Source: JAKQLP01 sp964562165 | GTDB taxonomy: Bacteria > Patescibacteriota > Dojkabacteria > B142 > OLB20 | Assembly: GCA_964562165.1 (NCBI GenBank) | Contig: CAZLRZ010000004.1 | Location: 1 to 53,469 of the forward strand | DNA: 53,469 nucleotides | Direction: 5' to 3' | Shown here: in pieces, positions 14,551 through 23,254 of the stretch | Numbering within the stretch: position 1 is the first letter of the stretch | Layout: every line of letters starts with the position of its first letter | The notes under the pieces: generated by a model | What the model saw: only the letters and a program-made list of their open reading frames with translations | Told to the model about the DNA's origin: nothing | Databases searched by the model: none | Program-made: the position numbers and the translations under genes

Positions 14551-17183
14551 TACTTAACAATAAAATTTATAATTTTATCTTTGACGAAGATCACCTTTAA
14601 AATTTGCGACTTTGAAAGATAGTTAATGATTTTCGGATCTTTTTCGGCAAGTTTTTGAACCGCATCTTGCTCTAAACCCTTATCGATTAAGACTACGGAT
14701 CGTAGCTTCCCATTGATTTGGATTGGCATTTTAAATTTAAAATTTTCCAATTTTGATTCATCAAAATCAGGCCATTTCTCATTGTGGATACTAGGATTAT
14801 TACCAAGTAACGCCCAAAATTCCTCAGATAAAAACGGCATAAATGGAGCAAGAATCAAGGCAAACTTGGTTAAGCACTCTTTTTTATCTTTATAATTCAA
14901 ACCTTCTGAGGAATCGTTATACCAGTTAACAAACTCCATCATCCTTGCTACAGCAGTATTAAACTTCAATTCTTCAAGATCATCCCCTACCATTTTTACA
15001 GTTCTGTGAATCATTGAGATATCTGAAGATTTATCTGAAGTATCACCGGAATCTTTGCTCTCAGAAAAGTTCACAAAAAGTTTATAAACCTTGTTAATAA
15101 ATTTGGCCATTCCAAACATACCGGAATCTCGCCAATCGCCGGAGGAATCAAAAGGTCCAATAAACCTTAAATACATTCTTACCGAATCAGCACCGAACCT
15201 ACCTATGAATTCATCAGGATTGACAATGTTTCCTTTTGATTTACTCATTTTGGCTCCATCTTTTGTGATAAGACCGTGTCCGATGAATTTTTTGAAGGGT
15301 TCTTCAAAATCAATATAGCCTAAATCATGGAAAACCATTGTAATAAATCTTGCGTACAAAAGGTGCAAGACTGTGTGCTCTTTTCCACCGATATACGAAC
15401 TTACAGGGCCCCACTTTTTCATTCTTGCAATAAGTTCAGCTTGCTCATTCTGAGTTAGTTCAGGATTAAAAAGCGACTTGTCATTCTTAAAATCTCCGCC
15501 AAAAGGCACATTATTATATTCAGTAAAAGGATATCTCAAAAAATACCAGCAGGAATCGACAAATGGATCTGAAACGTCAGTTTCTCTTTTAGCATCACCT
15601 CCACAATGAGGACATTTTACATTCACAAAAGAAGACTCTCTAGATAGAGGTCCACGGCCTGATCCGTCAGGTTTAATTTTTTCAAAATCCTCAATATCGG
15701 GAAGTTCAACTGGTAAATTTTCATCCGGGAACCAACCCTTCATTGTGTTTACCAAATCATTTAAATCATCTTTTTCTATGTGTTTTGAAGAAGAATTATC
15801 AGTATTAAACCAACTAAAACCCTTTTCTGCGCAATCTTTACAGAATATAAGGGGGATTGGAGGACCCCAATACCTTTGCCTACTTACGCACCAATCTCTT
15901 AAATTATAGTTAATTATTCTTGTACCCCACCCATTTTCTTCAATATGATCCATAATTTTTCGGGTGGCATCTTTTACGCTTAGGCCATTTAAAAAGCCTG
16001 AGTTTATCATTAAGCCATCTTCTTCTTGGACATCACCAATATCATTAATTGGACCGGTTTTACCATTTTCGCTAACTACCCTAATAATTGGCAATTCAAA
16101 CTTTTTCGCAAATTCAAAATCTCTTTTATCATGCCCAGGAACTCCAACTACAGCACCCGTTCCAAAGTGGCCTAGGACGAAATCAGATATGTAAATCGGC
16201 AATTCTTCATTGTTCAAATTGTTAACTGCATAAAGCCCAGTGAAAACGCCTGTTTTCTCTTTGCCTTGGGCAATTCTTTCTTGATCAGATCTTGATTTGG
16301 ACTTCTCAACATACTCTTTAATTTGCTCAATTAGCGATTTTTGAGTCTGGTAATTGCCTTCTAGGATTGAGTTTACTAATTCATATTCTGGGGCAATTAC
16401 TATAAAAGTAGCGCCAAAATTTGTATCTGGCCTTGTAGTAAAGCAAGTCACAAAGGCATTCGAGCCTTTAATTTTATAAGCAATATTGATCCCCTCTTTT
16501 TTGCCGATCCAGTTCTTTTGACCCAATTTAACATCTTCTACCCAGTCAATATTCTTTAAGTTTTCATAAAGTCGATCAGCATATTTGGTGATTTTAAAGA
16601 ACCATTGCTCCAAAGGCTTGGATTCAACTAATGTTGAACATCTTTCGCATCTATCATCTATCACCTGTTCATCAGAAACAACAGTTTTGCAACTTGGACA
16701 ATATTTAACATTTGCAACCTTTCTATATGCTAACCCAGCTTTAAAAAACTGCGAAAAAAGCCATTGTGTCCATTTATAATATTCAGGAGAGCTGGTTTCT
16801 AAAAAAGCACTCCAGTCATGCATATTCCCCATCTGATGGAATTGCTCAGTAAAATGTTTATGAGTTCTTTTTGAAACACTTTTAATGTGCTCACCGATCT
16901 TTAATGCATAATTTTCGCTGTGGATACCAAAGGCATCAAGCCCAATAGGCTCAAACACATCAAAGCCCTTCATCTTTTTATATCTTCCGAAAGTATCAAT
17001 CCCAGTAAAAGTAAACATACTACCTATGTGTAAGCCTTCTGCTGAAGGATATGGAAACATCATAAGGTTGTAAAAGGGATTTTTAGCATTTTGAAGATCA
17101 ACCTTGTATAGAGATTTTTCATCCCAATATTTTTGCCATTTGGCCTCGATACCTGCAAACTTATTGACAGTATTAGATTCCAT
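14550..17183 (-). CDS. leuS: Leucyl-tRNA synthetase
   Basis: 877 residues, class I. The first catalytic motif reads GLHIGSMFTFTGID (about 48-61), with Ser at the fourth position of the HIGH signature. KMSKSKGNIVNPDEF is intact (near 645). The zinc-type pair of CPSCKTVV and DRCERC is at about 160-185, followed by an editing (CP1) domain with TCFTTRPDTNFGATF. WCVSRQRYWGPPIPLI marks the catalytic domain. It charges tRNA-Leu. It heads a long minus-strand run (leuS, cyclophilin, comEA, comEC), and a TATAAT-type element lies just upstream (about 17210). Confidence 0.97.
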   Translation of the reverse strand: MESNTVNKFAGIEAKWQKYWDEKSLYKVDLQNAKNPFYNLMMFPYPSAEGLHIGSMFTFTGIDTFGRYKKMKGFDVFEPIGLDAFGIHSENYALKIGEHIKSVSKRTHKHFTEQFHQMGNMHDWSAFLETSSPEYYKWTQWLFSQFFKAGLAYRKVANVKYCPSCKTVVSDEQVIDDRCERCSTLVESKPLEQWFFKITKYADRLYENLKNIDWVEDVKLGQKNWIGKKEGINIAYKIKGSNAFVTCFTTRPDTNFGATFIVIAPEYELVNSILEGNYQTQKSLIEQIKEYVEKSKSRSDQERIAQGKEKTGVFTGLYAVNNLNNEELPIYISDFVLGHFGTGAVVGVPGHDKRDFEFAKKFELPIIRVVSENGKTGPINDIGDVQEEDGLMINSGFLNGLSVKDATRKIMDHIEENGWGTRIINYNLRDWCVSRQRYWGPPIPLIFCKDCAEKGFSWFNTDNSSSKHIEKDDLNDLVNTMKGWFPDENLPVELPDIEDFEKIKPDGSGRGPLSRESSFVNVKCPHCGGDAKRETDVSDPFVDSCWYFLRYPFTEYNNVPFGGDFKNDKSLFNPELTQNEQAELIARMKKWGPVSSYIGGKEHTVLHLLYARFITMVFHDLGYIDFEEPFKKFIGHGLITKDGAKMSKSKGNIVNPDEFIGRFGADSVRMYLRFIGPFDSSGDWRDSGMFGMAKFINKVYKLFVNFSESKDSGDTSDKSSDISMIHRTVKMVGDDLEELKFNTAVARMMEFVNWYNDSSEGLNYKDKKECLTKFALILAPFMPFLSEEFWALLGNNPSIHNEKWPDFDESKLENFKFKMPIQINGKLRSVVLIDKGLEQDAVQKLAEKDPKIINYLSKSQILKVIFVKDKIINFIVK

Positions 17184-17323
17184 CTTAAAACAGTTGTTAA
17201 TATGCCTTAATTATAATACTTTTAACAGTTTTCTACTATATTTTTAGTAGTCCTCAAGTTGTCCATATCACACTCCCCATTGTTACGATATTTTTGTTCC
17301 ACGAAATAACACATGTAAAACTC

Positions 17324-17346
17324 AAATGTAAAAAGTTTTTACATTT
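17324..17346. repeat. 23-bp perfect palindrome upstream of leuS
   Basis: AAATGTAAAAA, one G, TTTTTACATTT. It lies in the 215-bp gap between the HD gene and leuS. A half-site-like ATGTAAAA occurs at 17313-17320. It may be an operator, or a weak terminator of the HD gene on the minus strand. The rest of the gap shows nothing else I recognise. Confidence 0.5.
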
Positions 17347-17398
17347 ACGTTGTCGCAAAGATAGGGCCGAATGTTTTTGAAAATAACCTATCGAGGAA

Positions 17399-18379
17399 TT
17401 AGATTTTCTGCACAACACCCTTACTCGAGTAGTTTTGTGAAAATTCTTTGAAGGCATAACCCAAACTAACAACTTGAGAAGAAACCCTTTTTAATCCGCC
17501 GTTAGTTTTTACAAACGGGTCAACAAACCTAGGCTTTAAAGGTCCCCAAAATTCGGCAGCCGACTTATCTGCATACTCAAATTCCAAACCCGAGTTTAAT
17601 CTTTTTAAATATTTTTTTACATTTGAATTCTTACTCTTCACAAGCTTAGCCATTAAAGTCTCATCATCTGTAAAGAAATCATCTTCAGTTACCTCCCCAG
17701 CATTAAGAGCTGATTTTATTGCATTTGAGAGCAAAAAAAACGACCCATGGCTTGTTGGATCAGCCCAAAGAAGCCTAGACAAACTCATAAACATCGTGGC
17801 ATATAGCCCCGCCACACTTACATCCTTAAAAAAAAGGATATCATTCTTTTCAGCAATGTTGCGTAAGAACATATTCACAGTCTCTTTTGGTAAGAAGCCC
17901 AAGGCAATACCATCCCTCAAAAAGTAATCTAGACGATCAAAAGATATGTCGGGCAATTCATTATCAAGTAATGGAAATTTAGATTTATCTAATACTTTTT
18001 CAATACTAAATCCGTACTTTTTAATAATTTGGGGTATTTCAGAATTTAAAATTATTTCATTCAACTTACCATCTGCATATTCATGCCTAGTATTGCCTAC
18101 CACATAATCAATTACGTGAGAAAAGGCCGTATGGGATAAATCGTGTAGCAAACAGGCAACCTGTTCTTCTATTCCCCTTTTATACTTAGCAGATAAATAC
18201 CAAACACCTATAGAATGTTCATACCTAGTAACGTTTCTTGCTGACTGTATGAAGTGAGGCGCCCCATCTTGGGAAATTTTCTTGAGTCGCTGGAAGACTT
18301 TAGAATTGACTAAGTCTTTTATAAGAGCACTCTCTATTTGAATCTTTCCGTAAAAGCGATCGTTAATTTCCATATTCAT
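17399..18379 (-). CDS. HD-domain phosphohydrolase (SAMHD1/dGTPase-like)
   Basis: 326 residues. The HD fold is set by RYEHSIGVWYLSAKY (first His), VACLLHDLSHTAFSHVID (HD pair plus an SH pair, about 72-90) and the final Asp in DISFDRLDYFLRDG. The arrangement matches dNTP triphosphohydrolase-like proteins of the YdhJ/SAMHD1 family, which often regulate dNTP pools or act on nucleotides. The exact substrate is uncertain. The start MNMEIND is shared with a second Met two codons later. The 5' untranslated part carries the tRNA-Ala 3' duplicate (18392-18432). Only tRNA-Ala lies upstream. Confidence 0.85.
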   Translation of the reverse strand: MNMEINDRFYGKIQIESALIKDLVNSKVFQRLKKISQDGAPHFIQSARNVTRYEHSIGVWYLSAKYKRGIEEQVACLLHDLSHTAFSHVIDYVVGNTRHEYADGKLNEIILNSEIPQIIKKYGFSIEKVLDKSKFPLLDNELPDISFDRLDYFLRDGIALGFLPKETVNMFLRNIAEKNDILFFKDVSVAGLYATMFMSLSRLLWADPTSHGSFFLLSNAIKSALNAGEVTEDDFFTDDETLMAKLVKSKNSNVKKYLKRLNSGLEFEYADKSAAEFWGPLKPRFVDPFVKTNGGLKRVSSQVVSLGYAFKEFSQNYSSKGVVQKI

Positions 18380-18391
18380 TGAGGGGGAATT

Positions 18392-18432
18392 GTTGTAATT
18401 AAAATGGAGCTGAGGGGAATCACTTCGCTAAC
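18392..18432 (-). repeat. Duplicate of tRNA-Ala(GGC) 3' end plus downstream flank
   Basis: 18392-18421 is identical, over 30 bp, to 18571-18600, which covers the 3' 16-17 nt of tRNA-Ala(GGC) and its downstream flank. The likeness continues to 18432 with mismatches only in a 6-nt block in the T-stem. The two copies are 179 bp apart. The segment between shows no ORF but holds two hairpins: 18550-18566 with 18572-18588, and one around 18432-18460. A repeated tRNA 3' end next to the intact gene is the usual mark of integration sites. Confidence 0.75.
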
Positions 18433-18549
18433 AAATACACAACTACGTTGGTATTTGTAAAGCTCAGTATCAATTCGGGTAAGCTCAAACTTCATTTCAT
18501 TCGTTTTCGCCAACCCCTCATTGTCGAACCGTCGGCTCTTTCATCCACT

Positions 18550-18588
18550 CTCCATTTTAATTACAACATAGTTGTAATTAAAATGGAG
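18550..18588. repeat. 17-bp perfect inverted repeat overlapping the tRNA-Ala 3' end
   Basis: Arms 18550-18566 and 18572-18588, loop 5 nt. The right arm contains the last bases of the tRNA acceptor strand, so a transcript reading through would pair the tRNA 3' end with downstream sequence. Confidence 0.8.
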
Positions 18589-18657
18589 CTGAGGGGAATC
18601 GAACCCCTAACCTTTTCTATGCCATAGAAACGCTCTAGCCAATTGAGCTACAGCCCC
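18584..18657 (-). tRNA. tRNA-Ala (GGC)
   Basis: On the minus strand: acceptor GGGGCTG/CAGCTCC with a G-U pair, anticodon stem TTTCT/AGAAA with loop ATGGCAT (anticodon GGC), T-loop TTCGATT and discriminator A. CCA is not encoded. A TATAAT on the minus strand (18668-18673) is a possible promoter. Confidence 0.96.
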
Positions 18658-18716
18658 GATGGAAGTAATTATAAAACAAACAAGAGAAATAATAAAGGAG
18701 AAACTAAAAAGCAAGC

Positions 18717-19901
18717 CTATCTTAATTTAACATAAGATTCTGGGTTGACCTTACCACCGTTTACCTGAAGTTCAAGATGAAGATGTGTTCCGAAAGAATA
18801 TCCGGAATTACCCATATACATAATGTCCTGACCGGCCTTCACGTAATCACCAGCCTTTACAGCATATTGGCCACTACCATGACCGTAAATAGAAACTAAA
18901 CCATTTCCATGGTCAATCATTGTAGTAAAACCCCAACCTCCCCAGCCAGCTTTTTTTACATAACCATTACCAATAGAATTAATCCAGCAACCTCCACCTT
19001 TAGCCATATCAACTCCGCCGTGATAAGAACTGTATCCTCTGGACCAGCTCCAGCCAGAACAGTGCATTAATGGATGCACGAAGGAACCGGAAGGTACGAC
19101 TATACCGGTGTTAGGCTTGGTTCCACCGGTTACGACCTTTCTAGGAGCCACAGTAGTTGGGATAATTCCGCCCGGTACGAATAGTTCCATACCAGTAGCC
19201 AATACAGGATTATCATAGTCGATAATATTACTGTTTAAATCCCAAATATCAACAGCATTACTATTTGTATACTTGGCAATCTTTTCGAGGGTGTCCCCGC
19301 TTTTTACTTTGTAATACGCTCCATTAATTGCAGGAATTCTTAGAACCTGCCCAACTTTTAACACGGCGTTTTCGTTAGCTAGATTATTTGCCCAAACTAA
19401 AGTTCGAATATCTTTGTTATAAATTTTCGCGATACTAGATAAAGTATCACCCTGCTGTACAATATATTTATACACTTCAAAGTCCGCCTCATTTGCAGCG
19501 ATAACGGATAGCGCCTCTGCAGTACCAGCCTGAATGATAAGATCTTTTCTTCCAATGACACTTTCGTTTAGAGCAAGGCCAGTTGTTTTGGCCGAGATGT
19601 TTAGTTTAGTTGATATGCCACTAACGACAATAACCAACGTTAAAGCAAAAATGATTACATGAAAAGAGGTTCTATATAAAGAACCCCTACCCCAAAACAT
19701 TCTTTGAACTATCCAATCCTTGAGGGAATCAAATAATCCCAAAATTAAACTGACAAAGGCAAAAACAAAGAAGAACAGCTGTCTAAATCTTAAGATTAAA
19801 TATGGGGCTATATCTTGGAAAAAGCTAACTATGTCTAACTCACCCTTCTTGGATGATGTATAAATATTTTCTACATTTTCTGAGGTTTTATCTGTACCCA
19901 T
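18717..19901 (-). CDS. LysM-M23 peptidoglycan endopeptidase
   Basis: 394 residues. A TM helix lies near 80-100. Two LysM domains follow (about 145-190 starting YIVQQGDTLSSIAKIYN; about 195-240 starting YKVKSGDTLEKIAK), then an M23/LytM metallopeptidase at about 265-390. Its zinc ligands are visible in YHGGVD, YGHG and THLHLELQ. M23 enzymes cut peptide cross-bridges in the cell wall, and LysM binds glycan chains, so this probably acts in wall remodelling at the outer face. It lies 43 bp downstream of rho on the same strand. The LysM/M23 domains read cleanly, but the N-terminal cytosolic part has no match that I recognise. Confidence 0.93.
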   Translation of the reverse strand: MGTDKTSENVENIYTSSKKGELDIVSFFQDIAPYLILRFRQLFFFVFAFVSLILGLFDSLKDWIVQRMFWGRGSLYRTSFHVIIFALTLVIVVSGISTKLNISAKTTGLALNESVIGRKDLIIQAGTAEALSVIAANEADFEVYKYIVQQGDTLSSIAKIYNKDIRTLVWANNLANENAVLKVGQVLRIPAINGAYYKVKSGDTLEKIAKYTNSNAVDIWDLNSNIIDYDNPVLATGMELFVPGGIIPTTVAPRKVVTGGTKPNTGIVVPSGSFVHPLMHCSGWSWSRGYSSYHGGVDMAKGGGCWINSIGNGYVKKAGWGGWGFTTMIDHGNGLVSIYGHGSGQYAVKAGDYVKAGQDIMYMGNSGYSFGTHLHLELQVNGGKVNPESYVKLR

Positions 19902-19944
19902 TAGAATATTTTAACATATTAGTTAAAACAATTCACAATGTGAA

Positions 19945-21525
19945 CTATAAGTCCTCGTGCAAGGTAGCCAAGAATTCTTTATTGGTCTTGGTCTTCTTCA
20001 AGCGATCAATCAGCATTGTTGTAGCATCTTCATCTTTAAAGATATCCAACATTCTTCTGACTCTCCAAGATGAATTTAGGACCTCTTTTGAAAGAAGCCT
20101 GTCTTCGTTTCTGGTTCCAGAAGCTTTGACGTCGATTGCAGGATAAATTCTTTTTTCGGCTAAATGCCTATCTAGTTTTAATTCCATGTTACCGGTACCT
20201 TTGAATTCTTCGAAAATGACCTCATCCATTCTACTACCGGTTTCAACCAAGGCTGTAGCGATAATTGTTAAACTACCACCTATTTCAAAGTTTCTAGCTG
20301 CACCAAAGAATCTCTTTGGTGGGTAAATAGCAACTGGATCAAATCCACCTGATAAAGTTCTTCCTGATGGAGGAGCTGTGATATTGTATGCTCTTGCAAG
20401 TCTAGTTAGACTATCCATCAAGATGACTACATCTTTACCAAGTTCAACCAACCTTTTGGCTCTTTCGATGGCCATTTCGGCTATTTTAGTATGTAACTCT
20501 GGTGGTTCATCAAAGTTTGCGGCAACCACCTCACCTTTTACTGAACGTTCCATATCAGTGACTTCTTCTGGTCTTTCTCCGACCAAGACAACCATCAAAT
20601 GAATGTCTGGATGATTTTTTGAAATACCATCGGCAATTTCTTTTAACAACCAAGTCTTACCAACCTTTGGAGGAGCAACGAGCATACCTCTTTGGCCCTT
20701 ACCGATTGGAGATAATAGATCAATCATTCTTGTAGATAGAATATGTGGTTCAGTTTCTAATCGAATTTGTTCGTTTGGAAAAATTGGAGTTAATTTATTG
20801 AAGTATGGTCTTGTTAAAGCATCATCAGGGCTACTATTATTAATGGCCTCGATTCTCAACATACTTAAATATCTTTCCCCTTCTTTGGGAGCTCTAGCTT
20901 GCCCGGAGATAAAATCCCCTTGTTTTAAATTAAATCTTTTAATTTGCGATCCTGATACATATACATCATTTTCACCAGCTAAAAGTTTTAAAGTTCTAAG
21001 TACTCCATGTGAGCCATCATTAATAATTTCAAGGACACCCTCAACAAAGATATTTCCGCCACGCCTTGTCTGCTCTTCTAAAATTTTAATAATTAAATCG
21101 TTTTTGTTATAACTTGCAACATCTCTAACTGACAAGGCCTCTGCAATTTTTCTAAGATCTCCTAAAGATTTTTCATCAAGTTCTCTTAAAGTCATTGCTT
21201 TAGCAATTTTATCTTTTTCAAAATTATGAGTCTTAATCAATCCAGGCTTTGGCGCACTTTCAATTGGAACTGTTTCAATAACAGGCAATTGCAGTTCTGT
21301 TTTTGCTTCAGCCTTTACCTCGGCTTTAACTTCGGCCTGTGTAGCTGTACTGACTTTGCCTTCAGAATTAATAATTACTGCGGTTTCGGCCTTTACGGGC
21401 TCAACAACAGCAACATTTTGAATAACAGGCTCACTAGCGACTATGCTTTTGGCATCAGGTTCGCTAACGACTGTAGGTTTAACTGGTTTTTTTAGAATTG
21501 TACGTTTTTTCTTTACGATTTCCAT
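19945..21525 (-). CDS. rho: Transcription termination factor Rho
   Basis: 526 residues. It starts with a lineage-specific Ala/Val/Glu-rich tail (about 1-100). The Rho N-domain is MTLRELDEKSLGDLRKIAEA, then the cold-shock-like RNA-binding domain (about 155-230), then a RecA-type motor with P-loop APPKVGKTWLLKEIA (near 290) and VILMDSLTRLARAYN. Rho ends transcription by translocating on RNA. Position 4 of the P-loop is Val where Ala is usual. Two promoters lie upstream: 21616-21644 and a more distant one at 21847-21875. Confidence 0.97.
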   Translation of the reverse strand: MEIVKKKRTILKKPVKPTVVSEPDAKSIVASEPVIQNVAVVEPVKAETAVIINSEGKVSTATQAEVKAEVKAEAKTELQLPVIETVPIESAPKPGLIKTHNFEKDKIAKAMTLRELDEKSLGDLRKIAEALSVRDVASYNKNDLIIKILEEQTRRGGNIFVEGVLEIINDGSHGVLRTLKLLAGENDVYVSGSQIKRFNLKQGDFISGQARAPKEGERYLSMLRIEAINNSSPDDALTRPYFNKLTPIFPNEQIRLETEPHILSTRMIDLLSPIGKGQRGMLVAPPKVGKTWLLKEIADGISKNHPDIHLMVVLVGERPEEVTDMERSVKGEVVAANFDEPPELHTKIAEMAIERAKRLVELGKDVVILMDSLTRLARAYNITAPPSGRTLSGGFDPVAIYPPKRFFGAARNFEIGGSLTIIATALVETGSRMDEVIFEEFKGTGNMELKLDRHLAEKRIYPAIDVKASGTRNEDRLLSKEVLNSSWRVRRMLDIFKDEDATTMLIDRLKKTKTNKEFLATLHEDL

Positions 21526-21615
21526 AAAATGAATGCTAAATTAAATTTGAATAGGATTGACGGGAGCTGAATAAAAAACATTGGGAAACAATTTATTGGT
21601 AGATAATTCGATTAG

Positions 21616-21644
21616 AGTATAAGAAAATGGGAAATATATGTCAA
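21616..21644 (-). promoter_or_regulatory. rho proximal promoter
   Basis: On the minus strand: TTGACA (21639-21644), 17-bp spacer, TATACT (21616-21621). Confidence 0.8.
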
Positions 21645-21846
21645 GATTTTTTAATAATTAGGGATCGGCACTGCCCCCACCGACCCCTATTAAAAGGCCC
21701 AATTGATTAGGTATTTTCATAGGAATCAGTGAGAACTTAAATAGAGTTCCAAGAGCCCAGTAGATTGCAATTCAAATTAACGAATTGTATGTACGCGAAC
21801 CAGACTCTGGGAACTCTATTTAAGCAAATTATTAAAGAACAACTAT
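21645..21846 (-). promoter_or_regulatory. Long structured segment upstream of rho
   Basis: It starts just after a perfect promoter (21847-21875). On the minus strand it holds a long rod: perfect 15-bp arms 21736-21750 and 21810-21824. The stem continues for about nine more pairs after one mismatch, and ends in CAATTC/GAATTG with an 8-nt loop. A second hairpin lies at 21658-21690 (TAGGGGTCGG with CCGATCCCTA, one mismatch). No T tract follows either, so the transcript may run on into rho. I see no ORF. Confidence 0.5.
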
Positions 21847-21875
21847 ATAATATCCCATAATAAATAAAGTGTCAA
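21847..21875 (-). promoter_or_regulatory. Distal promoter upstream of rho
   Basis: On the minus strand: TTGACA (21870-21875), 17-bp spacer, TATTAT (21847-21852). It drives the structured segment at 21645-21846. Confidence 0.75.
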
Positions 21876-21936
21876 GCCCATAGTAATAAATTTATTTACA
21901 AATATAGTAGCCAGGTTTACTTAACTTTTCCTAAAA

Positions 21937-23247
21937 TTAGAGATCTTTAAAGAAGAAATATAGCTGAGAAACGTGTTTTATTGTAGGATACTTTTTTAAG
22001 AAAGAAGAATAGCCGAGTCTTTTACATTCCTTTTCCATCTGCTCCGCTCTTTTACTCACTCTTATCTGGCCAGTTAAAGATACCTCACCGAATGCCACCA
22101 TATCATGGGGCAAAGATTTTCCGGTAAAAGACGAAATGATTGCCAGCACTATTGGGAGATCTAGCATAGAATCCGAAGATCTTAAGCCACCGGCTATATT
22201 TATATAAACATCTTGATCCTGAAGATTATACTTTGTGAACTTAGCCAATACAGCAGTTAGAACTTCGAGTTTTGTTCTGGAGAATCCTTCTGCCACCCTT
22301 TTAGGTAAGGCAAAAAGAGTCCTTGAGGTTAGGGATTGCATTTCAACCAACATAAGCCTGATACCCTCCTGAATCACTGCGGGACAAACCCCCACCCTTT
22401 CTACACCCTTTTCTTTGTCTAAGAAATACAACGAAGGGTTTGTGACTTCTTGCATACCAGTTTCTATCATTTCAAAAATGCCAATTTCGTTTGTTGGTCC
22501 AAATCGGTTTTTTAAACAGCGTAAAATTCTAAAATCAAGCTTTTGATCACCTTGAAGCTCTAGGACCACATCAACTAAATGCTCTAAAAGCTTAGGTCCA
22601 GCAACCGAACCCTCTTTAGTGACCTGACCGACAAGAAAAAGAATTATTCCTGCTTCCTTGGCAAACTTAATCAATTTTGAAGAAACAGCCTTGATTTGAG
22701 CCACACCGCCCGGAAGGCCTCGGACTTCTTCGGCATAGACGGTTTGAATGGAATCGACTACAACTATTGAGGGGTTAGTTTCTTTAATTTTCTCAATGAT
22801 TCCATTCACTTCGTAGCCTGACAAGATTTGAATATCGTCCATTGAACCGAGTTTTATCCTTTTGCCTCTTAAGGCGACCTGCTGGATTGATTCTTCAGCG
22901 CTGACATATAGAGCATTCTTCATATACGAGATCACTTGCATCAATAGCGTGGATTTACCAATGCCGGGCTCTCCACTGATTAGGATTACACCAGAAGGGA
23001 CCATTCCGCCACCTAACACTCTATCAAATTCGCCAAAGCCCGTTGAATGCCTAAGCTTGGCTTCATCATCAGAAACATCTTTGAGTCTTTTGATGGTTAA
23101 CTTGCTTGAACCGATCGAGGAAAAAGAAATTACAGGATCCGTTTCATCAAAAGTATTCCAATCTTTGCAGTTGGGGCATTGCCCTAACCACCTTATTGAT
23201 TCGTAAGAACAATTATTGCAGACATAGATTTTTGATGATTTCGACAT
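21937..23247 (-). CDS. radA: DNA repair protein RadA (Sms)
   Basis: 436 residues. It has an N-terminal C4 zinc finger (YVCNNCSYESIRWLGQCPNC), a RecA-like core with P-loop GEPGIGKSTLL (about 92-102) and the RadA-specific KNRFGPTNEIGIF, and a Lon-like C-terminal region with GGLRSSDSMLDLPIVLAIIS. RadA processes recombination intermediates and can help natural transformation, relevant given comEA/comEC here. It is 7 bp downstream of clpC, a pair often seen together. Confidence 0.97.
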   Translation of the reverse strand: MSKSSKIYVCNNCSYESIRWLGQCPNCKDWNTFDETDPVISFSSIGSSKLTIKRLKDVSDDEAKLRHSTGFGEFDRVLGGGMVPSGVILISGEPGIGKSTLLMQVISYMKNALYVSAEESIQQVALRGKRIKLGSMDDIQILSGYEVNGIIEKIKETNPSIVVVDSIQTVYAEEVRGLPGGVAQIKAVSSKLIKFAKEAGIILFLVGQVTKEGSVAGPKLLEHLVDVVLELQGDQKLDFRILRCLKNRFGPTNEIGIFEMIETGMQEVTNPSLYFLDKEKGVERVGVCPAVIQEGIRLMLVEMQSLTSRTLFALPKRVAEGFSRTKLEVLTAVLAKFTKYNLQDQDVYINIAGGLRSSDSMLDLPIVLAIISSFTGKSLPHDMVAFGEVSLTGQIRVSKRAEQMEKECKRLGYSSFLKKYPTIKHVSQLYFFFKDL

Positions 23248-23254
23248 ATATTTT

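Noticed and set aside
17254..17472. ORF on the minus strand across the leuS upstream region
   Set aside because: Out of frame with and overlapping the HD gene, no protein features.
21645..21846. Firm call of 6S RNA
   Set aside because: The rod shape fits, but no conserved 6S motif or clear terminator is visible; I leave it as unknown.
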